In this document: piece by piece, positions 16,704 through 27,679 of the stretch
Layout: every line of letters starts with the position of its first letter
Numbering within the stretch: position 1 is the stretch's first letter
Source: Zingiber officinale
Lineage: Eukaryota; Streptophyta; Magnoliopsida; Zingiberales; Zingiberaceae
Assembly (NCBI RefSeq): GCF_018446385.1
Contig: NW_024589857.1
Span: 124,001 to 188,000, forward strand
Direction of reading: 5' to 3'
DNA length: 64,000 bases
Made by a program: the position numbers and the translations under genes
The notes under the pieces: generated by a model
What the model was told of the DNA's origin: nothing
Seen by the model: the letters and a program-made list of their open reading frames with translations, nothing else
Databases searched by the model: none

Positions 16704-16975
16704 TGATAGGATATATCTTTTCCTTTTATAAGATAAGGTAGACTTTTTTTTTGAAAATATATTTTTAGTTTAGGTTTTTATTTTTTTTAAAAAAAAAGGT
16801 AGTATAAATGCTTATTTAAAGAGAAGTTATATAATTTTGGACGATAAATAATTATTTTTAGTTAATCAATTTCACTTAATTAGTGGATATTGATGCCCTC
16901 GAAGTGATCATCCTATCCCCCTTTTTATTTTTTTTCTATCAATTTTTTCACATGATAGGTTGCAGACTCCTATCA
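16704..16975 (+). repeat. Chromovirus 5' LTR
   Basis: The 272-bp LTR has terminal inverted repeats TGATAGG / CCTATCA. It matches 36628-36965 in order, including the landmark CCCTCGAAGTGATCA and the TTAATCAATTTCACTT segment. A primer-binding site follows three bases later. Confidence 0.88.
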
Positions 16976-16978
16976 ACT

Positions 16979-16990
16979 TGGTATCAGAGC
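16979..16990 (+). other. Chromovirus primer-binding site
   Basis: TGGTATCAGAGC is complementary to the 3' end of initiator methionine tRNA, the usual primer for plant LTR retrotransposons. It starts three bases after the LTR. Confidence 0.85.
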
Positions 16991-17173
16991 CAAGTTAAAT
17001 TCATCATTGCCCTATAGTATCAAGTATCAACTTCTTCAACACCTCAAGCCGCATCTACCAACAAGCGCATGGTCTTAACCTGACTTCAAGAGAAGAAAAT
17101 CCACATGACGACTGGAGGATCTCAACCTAACGCCAAATGGACTTTGAAATTTGAAGCTAAGCATTAGACAAGA

Positions 17174-18055
17174 ATGGATAAATTTGAAAAAACTGTGGCA
17201 TCATTAGTTACAATAGTACAAGAATTGAAGGACCGTTTAGAGGTGGATTCCAACTCAAACATACTAATCAAAAGGGAAACAAATCAGCAGTCTCGACAAC
17301 GAGAATATGACTATAGAGCGAACTCAAATGAAGATCGAGAGCACAACCTTCCATGTATAAAGGTAGAATTTCCTCGCTTGGAGAAAAACCATATGATTGG
17401 ATGGATTTCAAGGGCTGAAAAATATTTTCATTTCCACAACACATCGGACTATGTAAAGGTAGAATTAGCATCTATAAATCTTGAAAGCGACGCATCCAAT
17501 GGTATGACTGGCTTGAAACATGCCACCTCCAAAATGGGAGGATTTGAAAGAAGAACTCTTCAATCGATTTGGTCCCTCCGGTTATAAAAATGTTGATGGA
17601 GAATTGACCAAAATTTAACAAACTACAACCGTACTAGAGTACCAAGGACGATTCGACCGACTCTCTAATCAAACTCGTGATTGGTCAGAAAAGCAATTAC
17701 TAGGCACTTTTATTAAAGGACTTCGCCTTGATATACAATGAGAAATAAAAATGAATCAACCCCGCACCATGAAGGCTGCCTTATCCTCTGCACAACTACA
17801 AGAAGAGAAGATTAATGAGGAAGGAAGAAGAAATAACAAGGTAATTCGTTAAAACACAACACATTATTCAACACCCCGTAGATTGACAAAAAAAGAGACC
17901 AAGGAAAAAATGGCACAAGGATTATCCTGACATTGCGATGAAAAGTGGCGTCGTGGTCATCAATGCAAGCAAAAAAGGATACTGATGATTGAACCAATAG
18001 AGAACTATGAGGAAGAATATTATTTCAATGAAGCTGAAACATAAGATAATATCAA
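17174..18055 (+). pseudogene. Chromovirus gag remnant
   Basis: The first open segment (17174-17587, 137 codons, starting MDKFEKTVASLVTIVQELKD) has the coiled-coil start and the FPRLEKNHMIGWISRAEKYF segment of gypsy Gag. After a frameshift near 17560 the reading continues with QGRFDRLSNQTRDWSEKQLL and FIKGLRLDIQ, then a zinc-knuckle region HCDEKWRRGHQCKQKR near 17930. A TGA stop stands next to the first knuckle cysteine position, and another stop lies near 17740. The protein cannot be made intact. Confidence 0.8.
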
Positions 18056-18129
18056 CAAAATACAAAATAACTCTATGACAATATTAGTTCATGTTTTAGA
18101 AGGACTACAAACTCTATAAACGATGAAGG

Positions 18130-18420
18130 TAAAATGATTCATTAAAAAATAACCAGTGATTATACTTATAGATTTAGGAAGCACTAACAATTTTCTAGAC
18201 TCAATCTTGGCAAGAAGGCTTAAACAAAAATAGAGTAAGCATCTATATTTGATGTTAAGGTGGCAGATGGATGATCGCCTACAAGTCCAGGAAACTGCGA
18301 TAATATTAAAATTTTCTTACCAAATTATGAATTAATCACAGATCTCTTTCTTCTACCCCTAGATGGATGTGATGTTGTACTTGGAGCACAATAGTTGAGA
18401 ACATTAGAAGTCATAATATG
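18130..18420 (+). pseudogene. Chromovirus aspartic protease remnant
   Basis: The segment reads PVIILIDLGSTNNFLD, where the family motif has D-S-G at the active site; the Ser is Leu here. Downstream is a segment matching LPLDGCDVVLGA of the retropepsin C-terminal part. Stops and frame changes separate it from gag and RT. Confidence 0.65.
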
Positions 18421-18559
18421 GAATTTCTCTCAACTAATAATACGCTTCCAAAATCAAGGAAAAGAAGTTTGCATCAGAAGCAAGAAACAAGATACTATCA
18501 CATCAATCGGTAGTTATTAGGTAGAGTGATTATTAAAGAAAGATTGCTCCATTTTTCTC

Positions 18560-19472
18560 ATGCAACTCTCCATCAAAAAAGATCCTAAAGGTACATCACA
18601 TATCCCCCAAGAATTAGAGGCACTTCTTTCAAAATTTTCTATGATATTTGTTGAGCCAAAGGGACTTCCTCTATCACGTTCACATGATCATTGTATACCT
18701 CTAATATCGGGGAGTGCATCAGTAAATGTTAGGCCGTATCGCTACCCTTACATATAGAAGGAGGAAATTGAGAAGATTGTACAAGAGATGCTTCAAGCTG
18801 GTATCGTTGTATCGTTAGCCCAAGTGTAAGTCCATATTCTTCTCCATTATTGCTTGTGCGAAAGAAACACGAAAGTTGGCTAATGTGTGTAGATTACCGG
18901 ACACTCAATAAAATTATAGTAAAAGACAAGTACCACATCTCCATCATTGATGAATTACTTGATGAATTAGGAGGTTCCTCATTCTTCTCAAAGTTGGATC
19001 TTCGCTCAGGCTTTCATCAGATAAGAATCCATCAGCCAGACATTCTGAAAATAACATTTTGGACTCATGATGATCATTATGAATTTTTAGTTATGTCATT
19101 CGGTTTAACTAATGCACCTTCTACATTCCAAAGTTTGGTGAACGATATCTTCAGACCTTATCTTTGTAAGTTTGTTTTGATTTTCTTTGATGTCATCATT
19201 GTTTATAGTTCATCGTTCGAAAATCATTTGCATCACCTTTATAAAGTACTCACTCTTTTGCGTGAGCATTCTCTTTTTGTGAAAAGATTTAAGTGCAGCT
19301 TTGGGACAATTAAGGTGAAATATCTTGGTTATATTGTAAGCCAAAAAGGAGTAGCAACCGATTCCTCAAATGTGCTAGTTATGAAGGAGTGGCCCACCCC
19401 AAAGAATATCAAGGCATTACATGATTTTCTAGGTCTCATAGGTTATGGAAAGATTAGTGCTCCACTAACAGC
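18560..19472 (+). pseudogene. Chromovirus reverse transcriptase remnant (left part)
   Basis: Two open stretches cover most of the RT. The first (18560-18757) ends at an in-frame TAG after RPYRYPYI. The second (18850-19472) contains CVDYRTLNKIIVKDKYHISIIDELLDELGG, FSKLDLRSGFHQIRI, FLVMSFGLTNAPSTFQ and the catalytic strand FFDVIIVYS. The second catalytic Asp of the YxDD/FxDD box is replaced by Val, so the enzyme would be dead even if read through. The domain ends in FLGLIGY, and at 19473 a solo LTR interrupts it. Confidence 0.9.
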
Positions 19473-19983
19473 TGTTGGGACCGTTGGGTTGGCTAGAAGG
19501 GGGGGTTGAATAGCCTAAAAAATAAAAAGAACAACCCTTCTCGAACTTTCAAATAAACACTTGCAGAAAGTAATAAACAGAAAGAGACTCACAGACTTGA
19601 CTTGGTTACAACCAAGGAGATTGTTAATCCAAAGAATGAAACGCGCACTAGAACATCTCCTTCAGGCGGAGAAGTCTCTTACAGCAGTGAAACCAAAAAA
19701 AAAACAGAAGCTAAACTAGAAATGAAAGCACACAAGTGTTTGATTACTAATTCTTGAGTTGATGAAAAGCTTCTGGACCAAGGTTATATTTATAGTCTTG
19801 GTCGGGGCGCCTAGAAGGGTTCTAGGTGGCTGGAAGGGGATTAAATTTTATCCCCTTCTCAACGGATTGCGTTTGATGAGATCCTAGTCAAAACTTGATT
19901 CCGGGCACCCGGACCAGTAAAGTCAACAAAGTTGACTTTTGGTCCGGGTCCTCTGCTCCTGTGCTGCTCGCCTGGGTCTGGGT

Positions 19984-21608
19984 TGCTGATACAGTCTGAC
20001 CTGGATGTTGTTTTGCTGTTGACACTGATTTAAGTTTGTATCATATATTTAACTCAGATTGATTACTAATCTAGGTTGACTTGGTTGACCTGATTGAGAA
20101 AGTCCTAACTGGGATGTTAGGCAGTTGGAAAGTCCTGGTGAGTGAAGCCAGGCAGATTGGAAATCTTGGTGAGTGAAGCCAGGTGAAAACCCTAGTGAGT
20201 GAAGCTAGGTGCAAGTCCTGGTGAGTGAAGCCAGGCAAGGGAAAATCCAGATGGATCAAGGGTGATCGGACATCTGGTGTTGAAAAGTCCAAGAAGGAAA
20301 CTTGGCATGCGAAGTCAGAGAGGGCTCGGTAGCTCGTTCTCTAGGACCAGATGAAGTCGAGAGGGCTAGGGCTCGTTTCTCCGGACTAGGTCGAGAGGGC
20401 TCGGCGACTGAGTCAAGAAGTTGGATCGGTCGGCGACCGATCCGAAATTGGACACCGATCGGTCCGCACCGATCGAAATCGATCGCAGTCATCAGTGATT
20501 TTACCGATCGGTCCGAGACCGATCGAGGCCGTAAGCGCTGGGAAGAGCGACATCTGATCGGTCTCGGACCGATCAGATTAGTGCTCGATCGTCCGCACCG
20601 ATCGGCCGCGACATCTCGATCGGCCCGAGACCGATCAGATTAGTTCTCGATCGGCCGCACCGATCAGCGATGATTCGAAGCGTGGATCGGTCGCATCACC
20701 CACTATTGTTTGTTTTGCATGTACTTTTTCTGATTGCCGTATTTGTTTTCACCCATCTGTTTTTAACCATCTGCTGTGAGTCTTTTTAGCTTGCAGGTTG
20801 CAGGTCACACTCTCATGGTTGAATTCAAATTAAGCTTCATTAAGAGAAGAAGACAAGTACTCTTTACACTGTGATTTGCTACAACAGATGCATTTGAGGC
20901 ATCAACGTTCACTGACGAATCTGATTGTGATTGGGCTGCGCTCAGTTTGACCTCTACTTATTGGTTCGTATCCAGAGACGCCAGTGATTTCCATTGGCAT
21001 GGGTTCAGAGAACCAGATGAGGAGGAGAGGTGATTGGCTACGCCTTGTTGGCAGCAGCGATTCTGCAGGCGGCAGTGATTCGAGCCAGTAAAGCAGAGAG
21101 ACATAAGAAGGAAGAAGAGAGGTTCAGAAAGAAGTTAACTGGATTCTCTGTTTTCCAATCGATCAATCCTTTGAGAAAGCAAGTTGGTGAAGCTGTGAGC
21201 TCCTTGCTAAGAAGGTTGTTGTGCGCTCTCTGCTCTGTTTCTTCTCTGCGTGGCTGTAAGCTCATCTGATTATTCTTCTCAGCCACTGTAAGTCTTGTGC
21301 TTAATTCTATAATCAACTGAGACTCTGTTGAGAGGTTGCTCCACCGAGAAGGAGACATCTTTAGCCGGATTTTGTCCGGGGTGTGATCTACCGAAAGATC
21401 AAGGAGTCGTCCTCCTTACGGACACGCCAAGGAGTAGGGGCAAGTTATCCCCGAACCTTGTATATCCGTGTGTCTGCTGTGTGTGTCTTTCTTCCTCCGT
21501 TTTAGTTTTCTACTTCCGCTGTGCTAACAAGTTTTTCTTTAAGAAAGATTGTGTTTAAGTTTTCAAAGAGGCTATTCACCCCCCCTCTAGCCATCTAAGA
21601 TCCCAACA
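19984..21608 (+). repeat. Sirevirus 5' LTR
   Basis: This is a 1,625-bp LTR running from TGCTGATACAG to CCCAACA. In order it holds about four to five tandem 25-bp hairpin repeats (AAGTCCTGGTGAGTGAAGCC type, 20098-20240), a dyad cluster (20420-20690), a region shared almost base for base with the 3' LTR, and the pyrimidine-rich end TTCACCCCCCCTCTAGCC. It is 52 bp shorter than the 3' LTR; the visible differences lie mostly in the dyad cluster, plus a short extra segment near 20888 here. Confidence 0.93.
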
Positions 21609-21610
21609 AG

Positions 21611-21622
21611 TGGTATCAGAGC
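21611..21622 (+). other. Sirevirus primer-binding site
   Basis: TGGTATCAGAGC, complementary to the 3' end of initiator methionine tRNA, begins two bases after the 5' LTR. Confidence 0.9.
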
Positions 21623-21667
21623 AAGGGGCTCTTTGATTCGGATTAACACCCAAAAGAGCAAACAAGG

Positions 21668-23299
21668 ATGGCTATGAAGGAAGGCTTTAGCACAAATCGA
21701 CCACCCTACTTCGAAGGAGCAGATTTTCAATATTGGAAGGGCCGCATGGAGTATTACCTCAAGACCGACATTGCCATGTGGTTCTCAGTCAAGGAAGGTT
21801 TCACACCACCAAAGGATGAAGAAGGTAAGGAACTCGATTCGTCAAGGTGGTCTACCGAACAACTCCGCAAAGCACAAGCCGATGCCAAGGCTATGGTCAC
21901 CTTGCAATGTGGAATCGCCAAGGACCAACTCGTCAAGGTAGGTCCGTTCTCGAGTGCAAGAGACCTATGGAACAAACTCATCGAGCTCCAAGAAGGAACT
22001 CGAGATTCTCGGATTGCCAAGAGGGACCTATTCTTGAATCAGCTCCAAAATCTAACCATGAAGGACAATGAAACGGTAAGTGAACTTCATGGGAGATTCA
22101 AGGAGATCATCAACGGTCTACACTCTGTGGACGAACGAGTGGAGAATCGCGATCTAGTAAGGTACGCTCTTAAATCTTTTCCGAGGAATGCCTTGTGGTC
22201 ATCTATGGTAGATGCCTACAAGGTATCCAAGGATCTTTCCATTGTTAAACTAGATGAATTTTTCTGTGAGATGGAACTTCATGAGCTTGCTAACAAAGGT
22301 CAAAAAGAGAAGGGTATTGCTTTATTTGCAGGACCAAAGAGCAAGGATGGAAGAAGGAAGAAGGAAAAGAAGAAGGAAAAGGAGATTTCCTCATCCACCT
22401 CTTCCTCCGAATCCGATGATGAAAGTGGATCATCATCAAGTGAGATGGTGAACTTCGTAAGAAGGATTATGAGAAGAAGCCGAAGATACAAAGGAAAAGG
22501 TAAAACTAATGATCAAAATTTTGATAAATCTAATGTTATATGTTATGAGTGTAGCAAGAAAGGACACATTTGGAGCGAGTGTCCGAAATTAAAGAGGAAG
22601 GAGGAACGAGCCAAAAAGAAGGAGGAAAGAGTCAAGAAGAAGAAGGCTCTCAAGGCCACTTGGGATGAGTCCTCATCAAGCTCATCGGAGGAAGAAGAGA
22701 AGATGGAAAAGAGCACACGACAATTAGCACTTATGGCAAGGGAGGTTTCGGACTCCGGAAGTGAGGGAGACTCGAGCGACGCTTCAACCACGGCTTCATC
22801 ATCGTCGGATGATGAAGAGGTAACCTCTTCTCATATAGAAAAGTGTTATAAGACTATCACTCACTTATCTACATTGCTTAAAAAGTCAAAAACAGAAAAT
22901 AAATTGTTAAAAGAAGAAGTAAAAACCTTAAGGACTTTTAGGGAAGATGAGGTCGATGACCTACATCTAGAAGTCCTTGAGGATGAGAACAAGGCTTTAA
23001 AGGGTGAGGTTGAGAAACTCAAGAAAATGCTTGAGAAGTTCTCAACTAGCTCTAAGACTCTAGACATGATTCTAAATGCCCAAAGGGCAGTCTACAACAA
23101 GGCCGGGCTAGGGTATCAACCCAAGGAGTCGAGTTTCATTTCTCTAATGTCTAGAACTCAAAATAGTAGATCACATGTTTCTAGGGCTCATGGAACTAGG
23201 AAAGGTATGACCAAGGCATGGATTCCTAGGTCTTTCGTTGTAGAAGCATTAGGTCCCAAGATTTGGGTACCTAAAACCTCTATCTTCCGTGTCTTGTAG
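21668..23299 (+). CDS. Sirevirus Gag
   Basis: This 543-codon frame encodes the copia Gag. Residues about 10-230 form the UBN2/retrotran_gag region (PPYFEGADFQYWKGRMEYYL near the start, LWNKLIELQEGTRD, LSELHGRFKEIINGLHSV-like segment). A Lys/Ser/Glu-rich linker follows, then the zinc knuckle CYECSKKGHIWSEC near residue 294, then acidic-Ser stretches and a long Leu/Lys/Glu coiled coil (about 400-465). The long C-terminal coiled coil is typical of Sireviruses. In this family gag and pol form one frame; here a TAG at 23297 ends it, and the same frame resumes in the protease. Gag itself looks intact. Confidence 0.9.
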   Translation: MAMKEGFSTNRPPYFEGADFQYWKGRMEYYLKTDIAMWFSVKEGFTPPKDEEGKELDSSRWSTEQLRKAQADAKAMVTLQCGIAKDQLVKVGPFSSARDLWNKLIELQEGTRDSRIAKRDLFLNQLQNLTMKDNETVSELHGRFKEIINGLHSVDERVENRDLVRYALKSFPRNALWSSMVDAYKVSKDLSIVKLDEFFCEMELHELANKGQKEKGIALFAGPKSKDGRRKKEKKKEKEISSSTSSSESDDESGSSSSEMVNFVRRIMRRSRRYKGKGKTNDQNFDKSNVICYECSKKGHIWSECPKLKRKEERAKKKEERVKKKKALKATWDESSSSSSEEEEKMEKSTRQLALMAREVSDSGSEGDSSDASTTASSSSDDEEVTSSHIEKCYKTITHLSTLLKKSKTENKLLKEEVKTLRTFREDEVDDLHLEVLEDENKALKGEVEKLKKMLEKFSTSSKTLDMILNAQRAVYNKAGLGYQPKESSFISLMSRTQNSRSHVSRAHGTRKGMTKAWIPRSFVVEALGPKIWVPKTSIFRVL

Positions 23300-26200
23300 G
23301 CATTAGTCGAGGGGGAGCATCTATCAACTTGGTTTGTTGATAGTGGATGATCCAAGCACATGACCGGGGACAAATCACTGTTTACAACCATTCAAAACAA
23401 AAGTAGAGGTAATGTGTCTTTTGGTAATAATGGTAGCCTTAAGGTTGTAGGAGTTGGAGACATTCATATATCCGAATGTTTCCATATCAAGAATGTCCTT
23501 CTAGTCAAGGGGATGACTTTTAATCTCCTAAGTGTCAGTCAATTGTGTGATACGGGTTACACAATTGAATTTCATTCAAGTCAATGTTTGGTTAAACACA
23601 TTGACACACTTGACACAGTACTAGTAGGCACAAGGGTTGATAATATTTATTAAGTATCGTTTAAAAGTGCTACTAATGCTTTGATTAAGTGTTTCATGTC
23701 GAAAGAAGAAGAGTCTTGGCTATGACATAGAAGGTTGGCACATGTAAATATGAAGAACATCCGGAAGTTGGCCAACCAAGGATTAGTGCGAGACTTACCC
23801 AGCATCAAGTACCACAAGACCAAACTATGTGATGCATGTCAAAGGGGTAAGCAAACAAAAGTTGTTCATAAAGGTAAAAGCACTGTAAGTACATCTACTG
23901 CTTTAGATTTATTGCACATGGACCTATTTGATTGCAGTAGTGTAATATCATTGAATGGAAGTAGATATTGCTTGGTAATCGTTGATGATTTTACTAGATA
24001 CACATGGACTTTCTTTTTGAAACATAAGGACCAAACTATAGATATTTTTATTTCCTTTTATAGAAGAACTGAAAATGAAAAATCGACAACAATTAAAACC
24101 ATTAGAAGTGATCATGGTGGGGAATTTCAAAATCATAGGTTTTTAGAGTTTTGTCAAGAAAAGGGATATAGGCATGAGTTCTCTACTCCAAGGACCCCAC
24201 AGCAAAATGGGGTTGTGGAGAGAAAGAACCGAGTCCTACAAGAGGCTGCACGAAGCATGCTCAATGAGTACTCACTACCGAGCTACTTATGGGCTGAAGC
24301 TGTGAATACAGCTTGCTATGTGCAAAATCGAGTTTTAATACATAGGTTTTTAGGAAAGACTCCCCATGAACTTTGGTTTGGGAAACCGCCTACAATTAAA
24401 CATCTTAGGGTGTTTGGTTGTAAGGTGTTTATCTTGAACACCAAGGATCATCTTGGGAAGTTCACGGCTAAGGCTGATCAAGGGATACTGGTCGGGTACT
24501 CTCTTACCAGCAAAGCCTATCGAGTCTACAACAATAGGACTAAATTGATTGAAGAGTCCTCTGATGTAGCTTTTGAAGAAATCCCTAACTTAAATGATCA
24601 ACCAAGGGATGTAGGAGAAATTCAATTTGAACTTAGAAATCTAAGTTTGAATGATCAAAATGAAGAACGAGTCGAAGTTGACTCTGATGTTGATGAGCAA
24701 AGGCAACAAAGAACTCAATCTGATCCTTTGCCTGATATTGAGTCCTTGCCTGTGCCGAGTGAGACCACTCATGAGGCACCGCCAACACCAAGGCAGTCTA
24801 GGTTAGCCACTAGTCATCCCCAAGACCAAATTGTGGGAGACATCCAACAAGGGGTTAGGACTAGGTCATTCTTTAGAAATGAGTCTAATGAAGTCGCATT
24901 GATTTCAGAGATTGAACCAAAAATAGTTGATGAGGCATTGCACGATCCTGATTGGATCTTAGCTATGCAAGATGAGTTAGGTCAATTTGAAAGGAGCCAA
25001 GTGTGGGACTTAGTTCCTAGACCTAAGAAGACCACCATTATTGGAACTAAATGGGTCTTCAAAAATAAGTTAAATCAAAAGGGAGAAGTTGTAAGAAACA
25101 AGGCAAAACTTGTAGCCAAGGGCTATAGTCAAGTCGAAGGTCTCGATTATGATGAGACTTATGCTCCCGTGGCCCGATTAGAGTCCATTCGTTTGATGCT
25201 AGCTTTGCTGCACATAGAGGTTTCAAGCTCTATCAAATGGACGTTAAATCAGCCTTCTTAAACAGATTCATCAAAGAAGAGGTCTATGTTGAACAACCAC
25301 CGGGGTTTGTGAATACCGAAGTTCCAAACCACGTGTACAAGCTCAAGAAAGCTCTTTATGGGCTTAAACAAGCACCTCGAGCATGGTACGAAAGGTTGTC
25401 AACTTACCTATTAGAAAAGGGCTTTGTAAGAGGCCAAATAGACCCAACACTATTTCTGCGTAGATGGTGAAAACATTTTTAGCCCAAGTGTATGTCGATG
25501 ACATAATTTGTGGCTCAAATAACAAGGGCTATTTGAATGAATTCATTTCTCACATGGAAAGTGAGTTTGAGATGAGTCTAGTAGGAGAGTTGACATTCTT
25601 CCTCGGACTTGAAATCAAACAAACTCGAGATGGAATTTATGTCCATCAGACAAAATACACTCAAGAGATGCTTAGAAAATTCAATATGAGTGACTCTAAG
25701 GAAGTGTCCACTCCAATGGCGACAAACACTCGCCTTGACAATGATGAGAGTGGAAAACCAATTGATCTAACGCAATATAGAAGCATGATTGGTAGTCTTC
25801 TATATCTCACAGCTAGTCGACCAGACATACTTTTTGCTGTGGGCATGTGCGCTAGATATCAAGTCTGTGCCAAGGAATCTCATTTAATTGCAGTTAAGAG
25901 AATATTGAGATACCTTAAGGGCACAATTCGAGTAGGTCTATGGTACCCTCGTACAGAGTCTTTTGACTTGATAGGCTATACCGATTCCGATTATGCTGGG
26001 TGCAAATTGGATCGGAAAAGCACTAGTGGGGGTTGCCAATTCTTAGGTTCATCATTAGTTAGTTGGTCAAGTCGGAAGCAACATTGTGTTGCTCTCTCCA
26101 CGACCGAGGCTGAATACATTGCCATGGGAGAGAGTGTATCACAATTGTTGTGGATGATTCACACTCTAGAAGATTATGGACTTTCGTATAAGGGAGTGCA

Positions 26201-26435
26201 AGTGTTGTGTGACAACATTAGCACAATAAACCTAACGAAAAATCCAGTCCATCATTCAAGGACCAAACACATTGAAGTGCGTCATCACTTCATTAGAGAT
26301 CACGTAGCTAGGGGAGACATTGCACTCACATATGTTGAGTCAAAGTCAAACTTAGCCGACATTTTCACAAAACCCCTTCCGGAAAATGAATTTAGTCATT
26401 TAAGGAGGGAATTGGGAATGTGTTTGGCTCAATAA
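23300..26435 (+). pseudogene. Sirevirus Pol: protease, integrase, reverse transcriptase, RNase H (broken)
   Basis: The frame of gag continues past the TAG. The protease motif FVDSG is followed by an in-frame TGA (23348) before SKHMTGD. More stops stand at 23651 (TAA) and 23723 (TGA, in the first His motif of integrase). Integrase then reads intact: HRRLAHVN and CDACQRGK zinc region, catalytic Asp in HMDLFD, Asp in RSDHGGEF and Glu in NGVVERKN. A single missing T near 25204 shifts the frame before MDVKSAFLN, and small indels near 25460-25480 shift it again. The RT catalytic box YVDDI is intact (about 25490). RNase H runs to the stop at 26435 with GYTDSDYAG, STTEAEY and HIEVRHHFIRD. Domain order protease-integrase-RT-RNase H is diagnostic of Ty1/copia. 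Confidence 0.93.
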
Positions 26436-27679
26436 GTCATGTTGACCACATCATGATCAATAAGGACCATTAAAATGACAAGAAAAATTGGGAAATTAAT
26501 TTGGGCAACTTGGGGACATCTCACACAAACTATAAGGTTTAACAAATTGTTTTTGTTTGCTAAATATGGGGTGAGATGCTAGGATCAACCAAATTATTCA
26601 AAATGTATCATGCATCCCTTGAATAATTAGGTTGAAGAGACATTAATTGAGTATGGGGAAGGTCATTACATAATTCATGTGTATTTGGCTCCTAGATCTT
26701 ACTCATATATTCCAACCAAAGAATCTTGGTTGGCCTTTTGCCTAGAAATTATCTAATTATGGTTGATGGTTGATGTGTTGATTGGTATTGTTGTTTGGTT
26801 CATTTCATGACTTTGATTGATAAAACGATAGGTTGTTAAAGGAAATAATAGCAACTTGGATATATTTTGACAAACTTGAAACTAAACATAACAAGGATCA
26901 AAAATTTCAGCTTTCATGCCTTGATTGAAAAATTAGAACAAGTTGTTTATATTTTGACAAATTTGAACCTGATCATAGAGATGAGTTTAGCAAAAATATG
27001 TTTTGAACTTCTAAGGACCAAGAAGACAGAACTCCATATGGTTGGAGTTAGTGTGATGTTTTGTTTGATAAGAGTCTGAAACTTTTGGATTATGAACAAG
27101 TTCAGGCCATAAGAAATCATATTTCGAATATATTAGTGTTTGGTGATTCCTAAGTTCTAGGGTATGTCTTAGGGAAGTTATGAATTCTTGAGTTCCGGAT
27201 TCTTCAGACTTCATGGCTCAGTATTTCAGTTACTGAGATTACTGAAATCGGGTTATCAGACACTGATCGGTCCACAGACCGATCAGGAAAGTCTGGATCG
27301 GTCTGTCGACCGATCCAGAACGAAGTCAAACTCTCTGTTTGGTATCTGATCGGTCCAGTGACCGATCAGCGCACGAAGAAAGCCCCCTGATCGGTCCGGG
27401 CACCGATCAGGATGATCCCTGATCGGTCCACTGACCGATCAGGTGTCGCTGATTCACTCGGGTGAATCTGATCGTTCAGGATTTCTCCTTATCGAACAGC
27501 CGTCCGATCAGGGAATAGATCGATCCCTGGCTTTAACTCCTCCCGACTCCCTCCTTTCCCATTACCTACGAAGCCCTAGCCGACTCTCTTTTCCCCCGTT
27601 TCTTCTTCCCCTTGATCGCCGAACCCTAGACGACTCCCTCCTGCCTCAGCATTTCTTTCTTTCTCCGAAAACAAGAGAA
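26436..27679 (+). other. Sirevirus internal noncoding spacer between pol and envelope-like ORF
   Basis: No ORF with a recognisable domain occurs in these 1.24 kb. The right part (27263-27443) holds a dyad cluster described separately, and GC rises after it toward the start of the envelope-like ORF, as expected for a promoter or leader. Confidence 0.6.
27263..27443. promoter_or_regulatory. Cluster of five dyads upstream of the envelope-like ORF
   Basis: Five 24-26-bp inverted repeats occur at 27263-27286, 27293-27318, 27346-27369, 27386-27411 and 27418-27443. Each has half-sites CTGATCGGTC and GACCGATCAG (or the GGATC variant) with a 4-bp variable centre. The same dyads occur in the element's LTRs. 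A regulatory role is inferred from position only. Confidence 0.55.
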
